Origin: Jacaranda mimosifolia
Taxonomy: Eukaryota > Streptophyta > Magnoliopsida > Lamiales > Bignoniaceae
DNA: 64,000 nt
Direction: 5' to 3'
NCBI GenBank assembly: GCA_018894105.1
Contig: CM032122.1
Span: 22,107,674 to 22,171,673, forward strand
Position 1 is the stretch's first letter, and each line of letters starts with the position of its first letter. Below are positions 1-12,596 of the stretch, one piece after another. Position numbers and translations under genes: made by a program. Below the pieces are notes generated by a model that was not told where the DNA came from, ran no database searches, and was given only the letters and a program-made list of their open reading frames with translations.

Positions 1-1499
1 TTCATAGGCTTTTATATTTGAAAGTTTTGAATTTATTTTTTACCCTCTCACTAAATAATCTTCAAATTCACTTTTCATGACATTATATATATATAAGATT
101 CCATATTCTTTAATGTCTTTATATGTTCCAAACTTTTAAATACTAAATTTTGATGCATTGGAATAATATTTAATTTTACCATTATTTGACCTTTTGTTGC
201 AATATTTTGATTTTTGTATTATTGTTTTTTTAATTATAGTTATAATTCAACTATTATATTAATATATGGTATTATGCATGGAGATAATGCTAATTTATAT
301 GTATTTAATTTAAGTTTGAGAGTAATTTTTTTAAGACTTATAATTAAGTAGATGAGTTGGGATTAAATTAAGTCAGTTCAAAGTCAATCCATTTTAGATA
401 CTAAGATTGTTGTGAATTGCTCATTGAAGATCTTTTAATACTCAAAATAATGCTGGGAAGCGAGTAATATATACTCAAAATAATGATCCATTTGAAGATC
501 TTTTATTACTCATTTCAAACTGATCATTATATATGTAAATAGTTGAACAAAAAATATTTATAGCATGGTGCGGTTAGCAAATAATGTGAATAAGGTGATG
601 TAGTTTTAAGTGTTGACTTTTTCAATATTTCAAAGTTAATTAGAATTTGTAACGCCTTAGAATTCAAGTCCATCGAACTAATTCGACTAAAAGCAGTTGG
701 AGTGTTTGAAAATTTTTATTTATTTTTCAACGACAATAATTATATTTTATGTACACGCCAGGCACTACCGGAGAAAACGTAATTGTTCATCAAAAATTCC
801 CACTTATACAAATGAGGCTAATACCCACCCCAGCTAACACCAATTCCATCAAAATATATATAAAATAGGAAAACAAATATCATATTTAATTCCATCCTAT
901 GCAACTAATTAAAAAATAAAATAAAATATCTCTGTCATAACCTTGACTTTTGGAAAAACTTTTCCGTTTTTTAATAGAATTATTCGTGGGAGAAAGTATC
1001 AATTACGTTAATGTGTATGGTGCCATTGGACTACGCACAGGAGAGGAGTCTTTCCAACCTACGGCACCACCTGTCCGCTGGCTGTACAAGCCAAACCTAG
1101 GAGAAATATACTTCTGTACACAACAATAATTTTAATCAAATCAGTATTTTTGTTATGAAATCTGGATCTAGTAGAGCAAAAAAAAAAAATTAAGTGAAGC
1201 GGGGAGTTCTTTTGAACCGACTGGGGAGTGGGGACCTTGGAAGAAGGGAAGAAGCTGTGCCACCATGTGAGATACTTCAATCCAGCTGACCAGATGTATT
1301 TCTTTTCTTGCCCTTCTTTTCCCTGCTTTTAATCTCTCTTTTGGTGCTGAAGTTTGGGAAAATATGAGGAATCTTGATAACCCGGATCAAAAAAATTGAT
1401 TCTTGATAAGAAGTTTTATGCATGTTCGTATTTATGTTCAGAGTTCTGAGATTTTTTCTTTTCTTGATTTTTTCTTTAACGCTACTAATAAGCTCTTGC

Positions 1500-1540
<41 letters not shown>

Positions 1541-1988
1541 TTGTTTGCAGGTTGGTTGTTTTGGACATATTTACTGTCCTATAACTATTGGCAGAGTCTA
1601 GAGGGGGCCAGAATAGGTATTAAAGTTATGAATTTTGGGTATAGTTTGACAGGTCTGGGTTGATGGAGGTGGTTGGTTTTTCTTGATCTATGCTCTCTTT
1701 TATTAAGAAGGTACCGTCTTTAGAGTATCTCAAAGGAAGACCTTTTATGGAGGACAAGTTGTGGGTTTTGATGTGAGCTGAACTGGGGAGAAATTTTTTA
1801 TTGGAGATTGCTGAAATCTTTGTACTTTGACCATTTAATGAAGTGACAATAAAAGAATAGGATCTGGGATATAAAAGTCCATATCCTGCCTCTGCTCATA
1901 TTAGGAATTTTTTTTGAATTATCTGCCTGCATTGAGTACATCTATTGGTGCTCAGAATAACTTAGATGAATCATTTCTGATACTCAAA
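1..1988. other. Intergenic DNA and 5' flank of the GT47 gene
   Basis: I see no supported gene here. The first 1 kb is AT-rich. A (TG)n microsatellite lies at about 1502-1533. It is followed by a pyrimidine-rich stretch ending in CAG at 1550, which could be the acceptor of a 5'-UTR intron for the downstream glycosyltransferase. No matching donor is obvious. Short open frames here have no recognisable composition and are treated as chance. Confidence 0.6.
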
Positions 1989-3900
1989 ATGTCTTCCGTT
2001 TCAGAAAAGAGCATGCTGCCCTCAAGACTTCTTTCTTGCCTAATAGCCTTCTCAATGCTTCTTTTGATTTCCTCTTTAATGTCCCTTCTAGAGTTCAGTG
2101 ACAATTCTTTGATACCTAAGTCAGTTATTCAGTTAGTTATTGTGGATAATGCATCCATTAGCTTAAAACCTAATACTGGAGGCAAAATACACCCAAATTC
2201 TGTTAAAAGTCCTGTTCTCAAGGCTAGAATTTCAGAGAAAGAAGACACTGCAAATCAAGAGGTGTCCCCTCAAGGTTCTAATCCCAACAAGATTATCGAT
2301 GAACCTGAAATATACAGGAGAACAACATGTAACAAGCATCAGGCACTTCTCAGGGTATATATGTATGACTTACCTCCTGAATTTCATTTTGGGTTGTTAG
2401 GTTGGAAGGGAAGTGCAAACCAAGCATGGCCCTGCATTAGTGAACGAAATAGAATACCGTCCTATCCTGGTGGCTTAAATTTACAGCACAGTGCAGAGTA
2501 CTGGCTTACTCTTGATCTTCTTGCATCAAATACTGCAAACATAGTCAGGCCGTGTAGCGCAGTCAGAGTACAGAATTCGAGTGAAGCAGATGTAATATTT
2601 GTACCCTTTTTCTCATCATTGAGTTATAACCGGCATTCAAGGCTTCAGGGAAAGCAAAAGGTTAGTGCCAATCAACTGCTGCAGGACAAACTGGTGGAGC
2701 TTTTGAAAGGTCAGAAAGAGTGGAAGCGGTCGGGTGGTAGAGATCATCTGATTGTAGCCCACCACCCAAATAGCATGTTAATTGCTAGGGAAAAGCTGGG
2801 TTCTGCCATGTTTGTGCTTGCAGACTTTGGAAGATACCCAATTGAAATTGCCAACATTGAAAAGGATGTAATTGCTCCATACAAACATATGGTGAGGACA
2901 ACTCCAGCTGCTAATTCAGCCCCATTTGATGGACGGCCGACATTGGTCTATTTCCAAGGAGCAATTTATAGGAAAGATGTGAGTCCTGTACCAATAACCA
3001 ACTTACTATAAACTGCTTTGTTTTTCAATGTTTAATGCTTGGTTTTCCAGGACATAGACTGTAGATCAGGTTTTGAACTTTCGATGGTTCAATTGAAAAC
3101 CCCAAAAAAATAATTACCCTTTAGGTGCTTTTGTTTACCTGAACCGGGTGATATTTGACTCACTTAAAGAAGACTCTTATGTGCAGCCTTCTAGGCTTTT
3201 GGCTCATTCTTGAGATTAGTTGAAACTGAAATCAACATTGTTAGAGATTCCTTAGAGATAGCCTAAGCTTCACTTTAAGGGCACAGTTTTTCTATTAATT
3301 AATGGATCCTGCTGTTTCTACTCCATAAATAACAACCAGAAAGTTGATTACTGTAACAAGACTGCATCATTTATACTGCTCCAGTGAGTGTATATTTCAA
3401 AGACTGGAGGAATATTCTTGCATTCGAATAATATCTGAATAATATCTGAGAACTTGTATCTCTAAATATTCAAGGAACTATCTGTCACCGAATATACTTT
3501 GAAGTAATTCTATCTTTCATAGGCTTCTCTTCTACAGCCTCAACTCAAGAGGGAATAAATTGTAATACAAGACCGAGTATTGACAGCAGATATAATAAAG
3601 TTCTTTGTATGTGATGAGATTTTATAAAGATTGAAAATTGAAGAATGTGAAACACATGAAACTGGAGTCGTATTTGCATTGTATCTTCCTTGTGCACATT
3701 CCATTGCATTAATAGACCAATACAGTTGTGTGCAAGGATGAAAAATGGACAATTCAAAGGGAAAAGAAGCTTTCAAAAGAGACAAAGGGAAATAGTAGGA
3801 AAAATGGGAAGGATACAGAAATAAAGAAACTACAAAGAATTTTCTCTATTTCTTCTGTTAGTCCAATCTTTAGAAGATTGATGTTACTTTACCTGATTGC

Positions 3901-3948
<48 letters not shown>

Positions 3949-4496
3949 CTCTTTTTAATATGAATATTGTTTTGGTGGATATTCAGGGTGGGATGATTCG
4001 TCAAGAACTATACTACCTTCTTAAAGATGAGAAAGATGTACACTTCACATTTGGAAGTGTTCAAGCAAATGGGATAAGCGAGGCAGGAAGAGGGATGGCG
4101 TCATCCAAATTTTGCCTTAATATTGCTGGAGACACCCCTTCATCCAATCGTCTGTTTGATGCCGTTGCTAGCCACTGTGTTCCTGTAATTATTAGTGATG
4201 AGATTGAGCTACCGTTTGAAGATGTTCTAGACTATTCAGAATTCTGCATATTTGTCCATGCCTCAGATGCTGTGAAAAAGGGTTGCCTTCTGAATCTTCT
4301 CAGGGGTATCAAACAAGAGAAATGGACCAAAATGTGGGAAAGATTAAAGGAGATTAGTACACACTTTGAGTATCAATATCCATCTCAACCTACCGATGCT
4401 GTTGATATGATTTGGCAGACTGTTTTCCGCAAGAAAACATCCACACAATTGAATGTCCACCGGAAGAACAGATACCTCAGATTACAATTGCCATAA
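1989..4496 (+). CDS. Exostosin-family (GT47) glycosyltransferase, ARAD-like
   Basis: Two exons, 1989-2978 and 3987-4496, are joined in phase 0 across a 1,008-bp GT-AG intron (donor GTGAGT, acceptor ATTCAG), giving 499 residues. I took the ATG at 1989; the open frame upstream has no ATG. A hydrophobic segment at about residues 13-34 suggests a type II Golgi signal anchor, followed by a variable stem. The catalytic region starts near residue 120 with VYMYDLPPEF. It continues through NLQHSAEYWL, VPFFSSLSYN and HHPNSM to IAGDTPSSNRLFDA and SHCVPVIISD near residues 370-395. These are hallmarks of the plant exostosin/GT47 family, whose members build cell-wall polysaccharides (for example arabinan and xyloglucan side chains). 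The overall pattern is closest to the ARAD-like group. The exact donor sugar and acceptor cannot be told from sequence. The reading frame is intact. Confidence 0.93.
3899..3949. repeat. Compound (TA)n(TG)n microsatellite near a splice acceptor
   Basis: About eleven TA units are followed directly by about thirteen TG units, ending in a short TCTCTTTTT tract. The repeat lies inside the GT47 intron, some 40 bp upstream of the acceptor used at 3986. Such tracts vary in length between individuals. Confidence 0.95.
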
Positions 4497-5112
4497 GGAC
4501 TGACATATAATTTTACCTAGTAGGAATTCATAGTCAATGTAGAATATGCGAACTCAGCTTTTAGCAAGTTCACATATGATTCTTGATTCAAGTTCCTGTC
4601 CTGGCTATTGCAGCCTGTACTTTTACCTGCCAAAAAGGTGACCATTGTCGACAGAACCATAGAAAGAAACTAAGGGAAGCTGAACACTTAAGAACCATTT
4701 CCTAATGCAGGGAGGACTTGAAAACTAGAAGAATGTTTTGAAGCTGAGTAGCTGATGCTTCAGGTTTGTCGAATTCTTTTAAGACAAAACAGAAATCCAA
4801 AGATAGAGAAATGTCTGAGAAAAAGAACTATATTTCTATTTGAAAGTAAACATCATAGTTCCTAAGTATTTGAGCTCTGCTTAGAATCTATAATATGTGA
4901 AACCGCTGTTGCTTGCTCTTCCTAGCAGTATCTCTCAGCTGACTCTATGAATAAAAGGCATTGATTTAAACAAATGAAACAATATTATAGCAAAGCAAAC
5001 CTATACTCGAAACATCAGAAGCAACAAAAAAAATTTCATCACACCCAAATATCTGCATCCATGATGGGCTTCAAGCCTTTCTCACAGGAGCAAAGCAGTT
5101 GCTGCATATGCA
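4497..5112. other. Convergent 3' flanks of the GT47 and CLE genes
   Basis: This stretch separates the stop codon of the plus-strand glycosyltransferase from the stop codon of the minus-strand CLE gene, so it should hold both 3' UTRs and polyadenylation sites. An AATAAA lies near 4951 on the plus strand. No other feature is seen. Confidence 0.6.
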
Positions 5113-5403
5113 TCAGCATCTGTTATGAATAGGATCTGATCCTCCTCGAACTGTTCTTTTTTCTGATTGATTCGGATCAAAGGTCCTTGCAGGTGAAGGG
5201 GCGATATGTAGAGGCACATTCATTTCTTGCAAGGCATCAGCATTCAGATTCCGGAAACTTCTTAGGAGCAATCTCCCCTCTCCTCTCCGTCTTAGAGCAA
5301 GATCTATGCTTTTCGACCCTGAAACATTCTCCGGTTGGATAGACAGAATACCAAAAATACAGAAGACTACAAGAATGCTGATCCTGTAAGTTGAGCAATA
5401 CAT
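5113..5403 (-). CDS. CLE45-like: CLE signalling peptide precursor, CLE45-like
   Basis: An intronless frame of 96 residues has the usual CLE prepropeptide layout. It starts with a hydrophobic secretion signal (about residues 5-30, ending near VSG-SKS), then a variable basic and acidic spacer, and ends with one conserved dodecapeptide at residues 83-94, RTVRGGSDPIHN, followed by only Arg-Cys. The canonical CLE pattern is RxVPxGPxPxHN. This peptide keeps R1, V3, G6, P9, H11 and N12 but has Arg at position 4 and Ser at position 7. From memory Arabidopsis CLE45 shares those two departures. CLE45 acts through BAM-type receptor kinases in root protophloem, so a similar secreted ligand role is inferred here. 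Lys82 just before the motif fits proteolytic release. The gene ends tail to tail with the GT47 gene. Confidence 0.85.
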   Translation of the reverse strand: MYCSTYRISILVVFCIFGILSIQPENVSGSKSIDLALRRRGEGRLLLRSFRNLNADALQEMNVPLHIAPSPARTFDPNQSEKRTVRGGSDPIHNRC

Positions 5404-8400
5404 TTTTTTACTACAGAAAAACAGAATGGGATGAGGGAATTTCTTGTATGAAAGAATAGATGCTTTGTCTGGAAATGGGCTCTCTCCTCATTTGTATTTC
5501 ATCTGTTGTGGGATTAAAGCAATAAAGTGAAAAAGGGGGCCCAAGACATCTAGAGAAGCTAGATTCATCCCCAATCATAAGTCTGGCATAGAAACAATAA
5601 GGCTGTTTTAGAAGACTTTTGACAGGTTTGAACAAAAGTTAGTACAGAAAACATCATTCTTGAGAAGCCAAGAATCTTTGCATTGGTTCCCCACGACCTA
5701 TTCCTTGCCTTGTTCTTTAGACCATCATTGAAAGAAAGACCCATCTCTTAAGTCTTGAATGCAAGATCATTGTCCACGTCATATTATTACACTCGCGTGT
5801 TTTTGCACAATGTTAACGCATGATCTATATAGAACAATTGGACCTGATGTCTTAAATGCATGATTCTGAGGTCATCTACGAATTTTGATCATATTCACAT
5901 ATATGTTTTACAATGAACACTGGAGCAAGCCTAATACATCGCTCATTTCGAAGAAATAACTTTAGTTTTTAGTTATATTCTAACATTAATGGAAATTAGT
6001 TTCTATTTGATTTGGTTGTATCCACTATTTTTATTGGTGATTTTTAAAAGAAAAGGAATGGATAAACATCATAACTGATAACACAGAGGAGCTTGGCTGC
6101 TAACATTGAAAAAGAAGCCAGCCAAAGATAGGATTACTGCAGTCTGCAGTTGCAAAAAAGCCAGATAAAGTGGAATGTTTGGGGCAAGCTGATACAAGAG
6201 AAATAAATAAATAAATATTTCCCCCCAAAAATACCAAGCATTTGCTTTATGCAAACTCCCACCTTTAGAATTCCAAGCTCTTCCCTCTATGCAACAAGAA
6301 AATGAGAGTCTTGGTTTCTTGTGCTTAATGGATTTCCTTTATGCTTTTCTTTTGCTCCTTCTTTAGATTGTGAAGCACTTCGCCCCCCTCCATTCAAACT
6401 TGTAATAGCCCTCAACACACACTTCTATATTCTTTATTTTTTTAAAAAATAAAAATAAAATAAAAGAAATTCTCACTTACCCATGCACACTTTCTTTTCC
6501 TTTTCTTGTTTATTTGCCACATATTTCTCTATTTCAATTTTAAATGCATGAAATCCACCACTCCTTCAATTGTGCAAAGGATGTCTATGATATTATTTTA
6601 TTACTTTTTTATTAGTTTTGGCCAAAAAAAAAGTAGCAAGGTCAAAGTCTCAAAGACATGGGATTTTTTTATATAACTAGATACTTTCAATTTGGCCACT
6701 CATGGGAAGTCCTAAGTCACATAAAACGGGAGTGGGAGCACCAGAACGGCAAAAATAAAAAATAAAAAATGGAGAGTGGGAGCGCATTTAAAAAATAATT
6801 ATTAAATATTTTATATATGTGTATAGATGCTATATTCCTATAGAATATAATCAAAGAAGAAAATATATGCAACTACTAATATAATCAGATAAATTTAAGG
6901 AGTCAAAAGACTCAATGTTATCTCATTAAAAGATCCAATAAATAGATTTTTTTCATTTGTTCACTATCAATAAGCAAAAGACTAATTGATTCAATTGAAT
7001 CTCATATAAATACATTTTTCTATTTACTAGAGTAATATGATATACATCGAATTCATGCATTGCACTAGCTCTCCAAAATACAAAAACAAAAGAAACATGT
7101 CATTAAAAAAAAAAAAAAATTAGAAACCAGAATCTTAACATTGATAATTCAAATGTCAATTAAAAATTAGAGAAAGAAAAAAAAAATCCTAAATTAGATG
7201 ATAAGAATTACATTGTTCATGAATAAGAAATAATTTTCACAAACACAACCGCTTACAAGTTTTTATCTTATCATCAAATAAAAAAAGTCCCAAATTATTG
7301 CAAAAGAAATAACACTAATTAATACATGACTTATAATTGTCAGACAAATTAAAAAATAAAGAAAGAGATATCAAACAGTTATTGTCATCTTTTCCATTCG
7401 AGTTTGATTTTAAAGGATTTGAATTTTGAGTCTTGAGAATTTTATTTCTAAAAACTATAAGTTGCAAGAGAAAATGGGTTTTGACTTTTAAACTCAAGGG
7501 TTCTAATTTAAATTGGGGGTGAGGTCATGGGGTTGAGCATGGGGGGCTTTTTTTATATATCTATTTTATATATAATATAATTTAACATAAATACTTTTTT
7601 TTTCAAAAATAAATAAATAAATAAATGGATAAGATTTAGTGCGATTTAATAATATAAAGCGCGAATTAGTAATGAATAGAGCGTGATTTTAAAAAATTTA
7701 AGTCAAGATTTAGTAAATTTTAAATCTCCTCCTATAAAAATTAAGTTCTCGAATTAATAAAACTTAAGTCGCGAATTAAAAAATTTTAAGTCACTTTAGA
7801 GCGGCGCTCCTGCTCTTAATTCATCAGAGCGTGATCGAAGCACTAGAGCGACAATAGGCGAGGAGGATTATGTGACTTAGGGGAAGTCTTGTGGGCATTC
7901 AAATGATTTGATATTTCTTTACGCAAGTTGAACTAATTGAGAAGAACAATAGTGTGGGTCTGCTTTTCTTTTATTGAGATAAAATCTCACCGATTCGTTC
8001 ACGGGCTAGTTTTGTTGAATTTATGGACTTTTTAAATTATTTTTTAAGTTTAAGATATTCTAATGTATTTCTTAAAATTTTAGTATAATAACATTTAAAA
8101 TAAAACGTCATAGTCCTATAAATTCTTTAAAAATGAATAAAGAGTTTAAATAACTAATTTTTAGAATTTTAATAATTTTGGTCAAATTAGTTACAAACTT
8201 ATCATTCTCAATATCTTATGAACTTTATAATTTTGTTTTATCTAAAAACTTTTCAAATAAAATTTAATATCTTGTAAACTATAAGATATCTTATAAAATA
8301 TAAAAATTTATAAATTTCTTTAAATAAGTTTATCCAAATACCTTTTAACTGGGTGGCAATCAAGTTGATCTCTAGTTTAATCTAAAATGGTATGTGAAAA

Positions 8401-9387
8401 ATAGATTCATGTATGAGTTTAAAAGAAATTATATTGAATATAATATTATGACGACACTTTATGTGTGAAGCTATTTATGCCATTTCAAATTAAATAACAA
8501 TTTTAAATCAAACTTTTATTTGCAAATTGATTTTAGATTCTTAATTGATGCAAATATCTGGATGGTCATTTTGTTTTGGATCTAAGACTTGATTGTGTAA
8601 TCTATACATTAAAAAAAAGGGGGGGGGCCTTCCATACATTCAAAGTGACAATTACGCCGTATTACACCAAATTTTAGATTATTTATGATATCCTTAATTT
8701 TTAATTTAATTTCAAAAGTGTATTTATAACTTGATATAAAATCACAGTACACATGTAATATAAAAATATCATTGAAGGTGTAGGCATGTTTATATATTCC
8801 TTAAACTTTTACTGTAGAAATTATATATGAGTTTATATTAATTGATAATCAATATTATATATTTTTCAATATGGTTGTTATTAATTAATATTATTTATTT
8901 GGATTATATAAAAAAATTGAATGTTTCATCATTTATCAATACAATTAGCATCAGTAATATGATAAATTAAGTTTATGCACATAGAAATGGTGTGCTGCGA
9001 CGAATAATATATATATATATATATTCTTACAACCAAAACTCTCTATATATGCCCTTTTAAAATTTTTAATGAATATGATTCGATATTAAATTATATCTGC
9101 TTTTGTTGGATTCAGGCTCCAAAGATAGGTACATTGTGGATCCTCTAGTGGATCTAGGATTGGATTAGATGATTGGCCCATGAATCCAATTATCACATAA
9201 TACGAAATTTGTATCCACAAAATAAAAATTATAAGAAAAATATTAAAAATAATATAATTTAAAATTTAATTAAAAATCAATTATGGATACAATCTCTAAG
9301 TTAATTTATTGATTCTTCCTTGCAAGAACAATAACTTTAGACTTTCAAACTTCGAATATATGGTATATGTGCATAACCCCCCCCCCC

Positions 9388-9424
<37 letters not shown>

Positions 9425-11063
9425 TAATGCAATTTAATTGATATGTCTTGCATATATTGAGAATTCTCATATGACAATTTTTATTAAAAATAATTTAAAT
9501 ATATAATTTACTATTTAAAAATAGAACAATATTTTTCTTTTCTTTTTTTTCCCTCCACCCCTATAAATTCATTCTCTTTATAAGTTAATTTTTTTTTTTT
9601 TTGAAAATGCATCTATTTTATAATGTTTATATTTTTTTAATATTTTAATTTTTGTACTAATGAACCAAGATAATTTATATTAAAGAAATTTGAAGTCTCA
9701 ATTTTATGATAAGTTAAAATAATTTATCTTCTACTACTTAAATTCATTTTTCGATATTGAATTCTTTAATTTCTTCGAATCAAGCCAATGTTAAAGTGAA
9801 TTTCTTTATTTAATTTTTTATATTTTATGAATAGCTTATTAAATTTATAAATTAATTTAACTTTTAAACATTAATTTCTATATACAAATGGATTAATGCA
9901 TATGATTTGATCTGATGATACATAAGCTATAATCATATAAAATATTGTCATTTTTCAATTATATCTTCAATTATATTATTTTCAATAAAATTCTTATTAA
10001 TTCTTTTAATTATTACATTAATATATAAAAAAATATTAACAGCTAAAAGTAAATAAAATAAAATTTTAAATTTAAACTTATCACCCGGCACAACACATGG
10101 CTGGGCTAATAACTGGTTAACTAAATTTATTTCATAAATAGCTTATTTCTGAGTTTGAGTTCGAATAAGTTCGAATGTGAATAAGTCAAGCTTGAGTTTA
10201 GTAACTTTTAAATGAGTGTGGAGAATCTAAATTTGTAAAATTGACAGGTTTGAGCTCAAATTTCTTTAACTAAAAATTGTTAAAAGCTCGACTTGTCTAT
10301 ATTTCTGCCTTGCATGGTAAAAAGCATATTACCTCCTGCATTTTTAAAAAAGTTGCGCATTACATTATATATGTTTTAGGAAAACACATAGAATAGCAAG
10401 TAAAATACAAATTTTAATCTTACAAATGAGGTTAAGTTGGTCTCTGTAATTTAAAGTGATAAAAGTTGAAATGTATGTTACTTATTTTTGTTTAGACACA
10501 AAAAGAATTACAGTTTTTCTTGTTCTTTTGTTCCTTCCAAAGAACAATATATGATATGCCGATTCTAAAATAAGGGGAAAATACTACTTTTACCCCCAAT
10601 ACACATTATTGCTGATTCATGTATTGAATTCACGCATCTAAAACATTTTAGGTTGAACTCCAAACTCCATATATATATATGAGCATAAAGATAGTGTTAT
10701 TTGATCAATTGAACAGTAATTATAAAAAATTTAAAATAAAATATGATTTAACAGTAATATGTGTATTAACTATTTTTAAATTAGTAGTTTGATTTATTAC
10801 TTTTGATAGAATTATCATGATGACTCACCCTTTAAATAATAATTATGATTGAATCCAAATACTACACAAATATGAAAACTAATTTGAACACTTAAAGAGG
10901 TTTATTAGGAGTTCGATCACCCTAGTCTTTCTTTTTGCTCATAAAAAGAAAATCTCAAATATTTATGTATCGAAGATCCACGTTCTACATCATTGATGTG
11001 ATACTTTTCAAGAGCAAATATTCATAATATTTAGATGAGTATATTGAAATTTGAAATGTTAAC
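5404..11063. other. Long AT-rich intergenic region
   Basis: The first 250 bp should contain the CLE 5' leader and promoter, including a 74-codon open frame (5411-5635, minus) that ends 7 bp before the CLE start. The rest is AT-rich with poly-A/T runs and short microsatellites, such as a C-run followed by (AC)n(AT)n at 9380-9424. The stretch around 7990-8350 ends in a sequence like TTTATCCAAATACC, which resembles the degraded end of the Tourist-like MITEs found elsewhere in the window. No protein-coding gene, tRNA or rRNA is recognisable. Confidence 0.55.
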
Positions 11064-12112
11064 TAGGGGTGTTCATTTGGTACAAATCGAATCAAATCGA
11101 AAATTCGGTACACCAAATTAGCGTACCAAATACCGAACGAATTGTTTGGTTCAATTTGGTAAAAATCAAATTTTTTCAGTTCGATTCGATCAAAAACTAA
11201 TATACTGAATTTTCTAACTTTTAAGCAAAAAAAAAAAAAAAAAACGCATGACCTTAAGTGATAGTTTAATACCATAAATAAATTTGTAAGTTACTAATTA
11301 GTAGTATAACACAACAAAATAACAAATCCATACTTATATTTCAAATGCAAAAGCAAAAAAAAAAAAAATTCTCTAATTGGTGATTGGTGAAGATTGAGGA
11401 ACAGAGAAAAAAAGTAGAAGCACTTGATTTGGGAGAAGAAGTCCTTGGCCTTAAGTGATGAATTTTAAAATTGAAAAAATTGTGTGGTGTGTTTAGTTTG
11501 GAAAAATAAAATAAAGGTGTGTTGTAGGCTATTAGGTTTGGATATTTGGTTAACTAAATAAAATTAATAAAGTATTAGTAATCTTGGCACACTCGATGCG
11601 TGTGCTAATATTTTTATAGTGTGAAGTAAATAAAATATTTATTTTTTAATTACACTATAATTTTTAATTATTCAATGTAGTTACTTGAACTTTTAGGATC
11701 AATCAAAATAAAAAGTTAAGATAGAGTAAAATAATTGAAGAAAAAAGAAAGCAATTAAATAATTGGAAAGGAAAAAAAGTTATAAAGAGAAAGGAGAAAA
11801 GAAAAACTACATTGTCATTATTTTATAAAGTTGGATTATCTTTGTCAATTTATTTAAAAACATACTACTAAGATGTTGGTTCTTTATATATAGTATAGAT
11901 AAATTATATATTTAAAAAAAAAATTGGTAATTTTGTTCGGTTCGGTAAACCGGCATAAAAAACCGAAACCAAGTCGAATACCGATTTTTTTAAAAAAAAT
12001 TAACCAAATACCGAACTGAATCGAACCAAATTTTTCAGTTCGGTATTCGATTCACATTGAATTTTCGGTTTCGGTTCAGTTCGACTGGTTTACTGAACTG
12101 TGAACACCCCTA
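11064..12112. mobile_element. Non-autonomous hAT element with 8-bp target duplication
   Basis: The element begins TAGGGGTGTTCA and ends with the exact inverse TGAACACCCCTA. It is flanked by a perfect 8-bp direct repeat, ATGTTAAC (11056-11063 and 12113-12120), as expected of hAT transposition. Inside the ends both arms carry many imperfect inverted copies of motifs like CGGTTCGGT and CCGAAACC, the usual subterminal transposase-binding style. No transposase frame is present, so it would have depended on a partner element. A Helitron occupies 11575-11899, which means about 724 bp is the element itself. Confidence 0.93.
11575..11899 (-). mobile_element. Short non-autonomous Helitron nested in the hAT element
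   Basis: Read on the minus strand it starts TCTATACTATATATAAAGA and ends CTAA. A perfect 6-bp-stem hairpin (GCACAC, 7-nt loop, GTGTGC at 11587-11605) lies 12 bp from that end. It sits between an A and a T with no target duplication. TC start, CTRR end, terminal hairpin and A/T insertion are the defining Helitron marks. No Rep/helicase coding is present. It resembles the copy at 27673-28011. Confidence 0.88.
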
Positions 12113-12206
12113 ATGTTAACTATGTTATATATATATATATATATGCCGTTGTTATTTGAGTTTGAACTTCAAAGCTTACACAAACAAGTATAAGAAACTA
12201 TATTTA

Positions 12207-12596
12207 GAGGGTGTTTGGCTAAACTTATTTAAAACATCTTTGCTCCTATATCTTATAAAATATTTTTGGAGCTTATAAGATGTTAGATCTTATTTTTAAA
12301 TAAGTTATTGAAGTGTTTGGATAAAATAAGACATTTGAACTTATAAGATCTTAGTAATGTCAATTTCGTAATCAAAATGATTTAAAGTAAAGGAGTTTGT
12401 TAAAATTTTAAAAATAAGTTAGGATCTTCTTTTTTTTTTTTTTAAAAGAGTTTATAAGATCTTAACATCTTATTTTAAGATTTTATAAGCTCTTTTTTAA
12501 AAATATTTACCAAATATTTTTTATCATCTTAATTATAAGCTCTTAAATATCTTATAATATGTTTTGAGAAACTTATAAGCTCATCCTAACATCCTC
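12207..12596. mobile_element. Tourist-like (PIF/Harbinger) MITE
   Basis: A 390-bp element opens with GAGGGTGTTTGGCTAAAC and closes with an inverted counterpart ending CATCCTC. It is flanked by TTA on both sides (12204-12206 and 12597-12599), the 3-bp target typical of PIF/Harbinger. Its interior is full of CTTATAAG-type palindromic motifs. The same family forms the array at 37351-39367. Confidence 0.85.

Noticed and set aside
1059..1280. 73-codon minus-strand open frame
   Set aside because: No domain, odd composition, lies in AT-rich flank. Treated as chance.
1403..1663. 86-codon plus-strand open frame containing a run of Cys-Val
   Set aside because: The Cys-Val run is just the translated (TG)n microsatellite.
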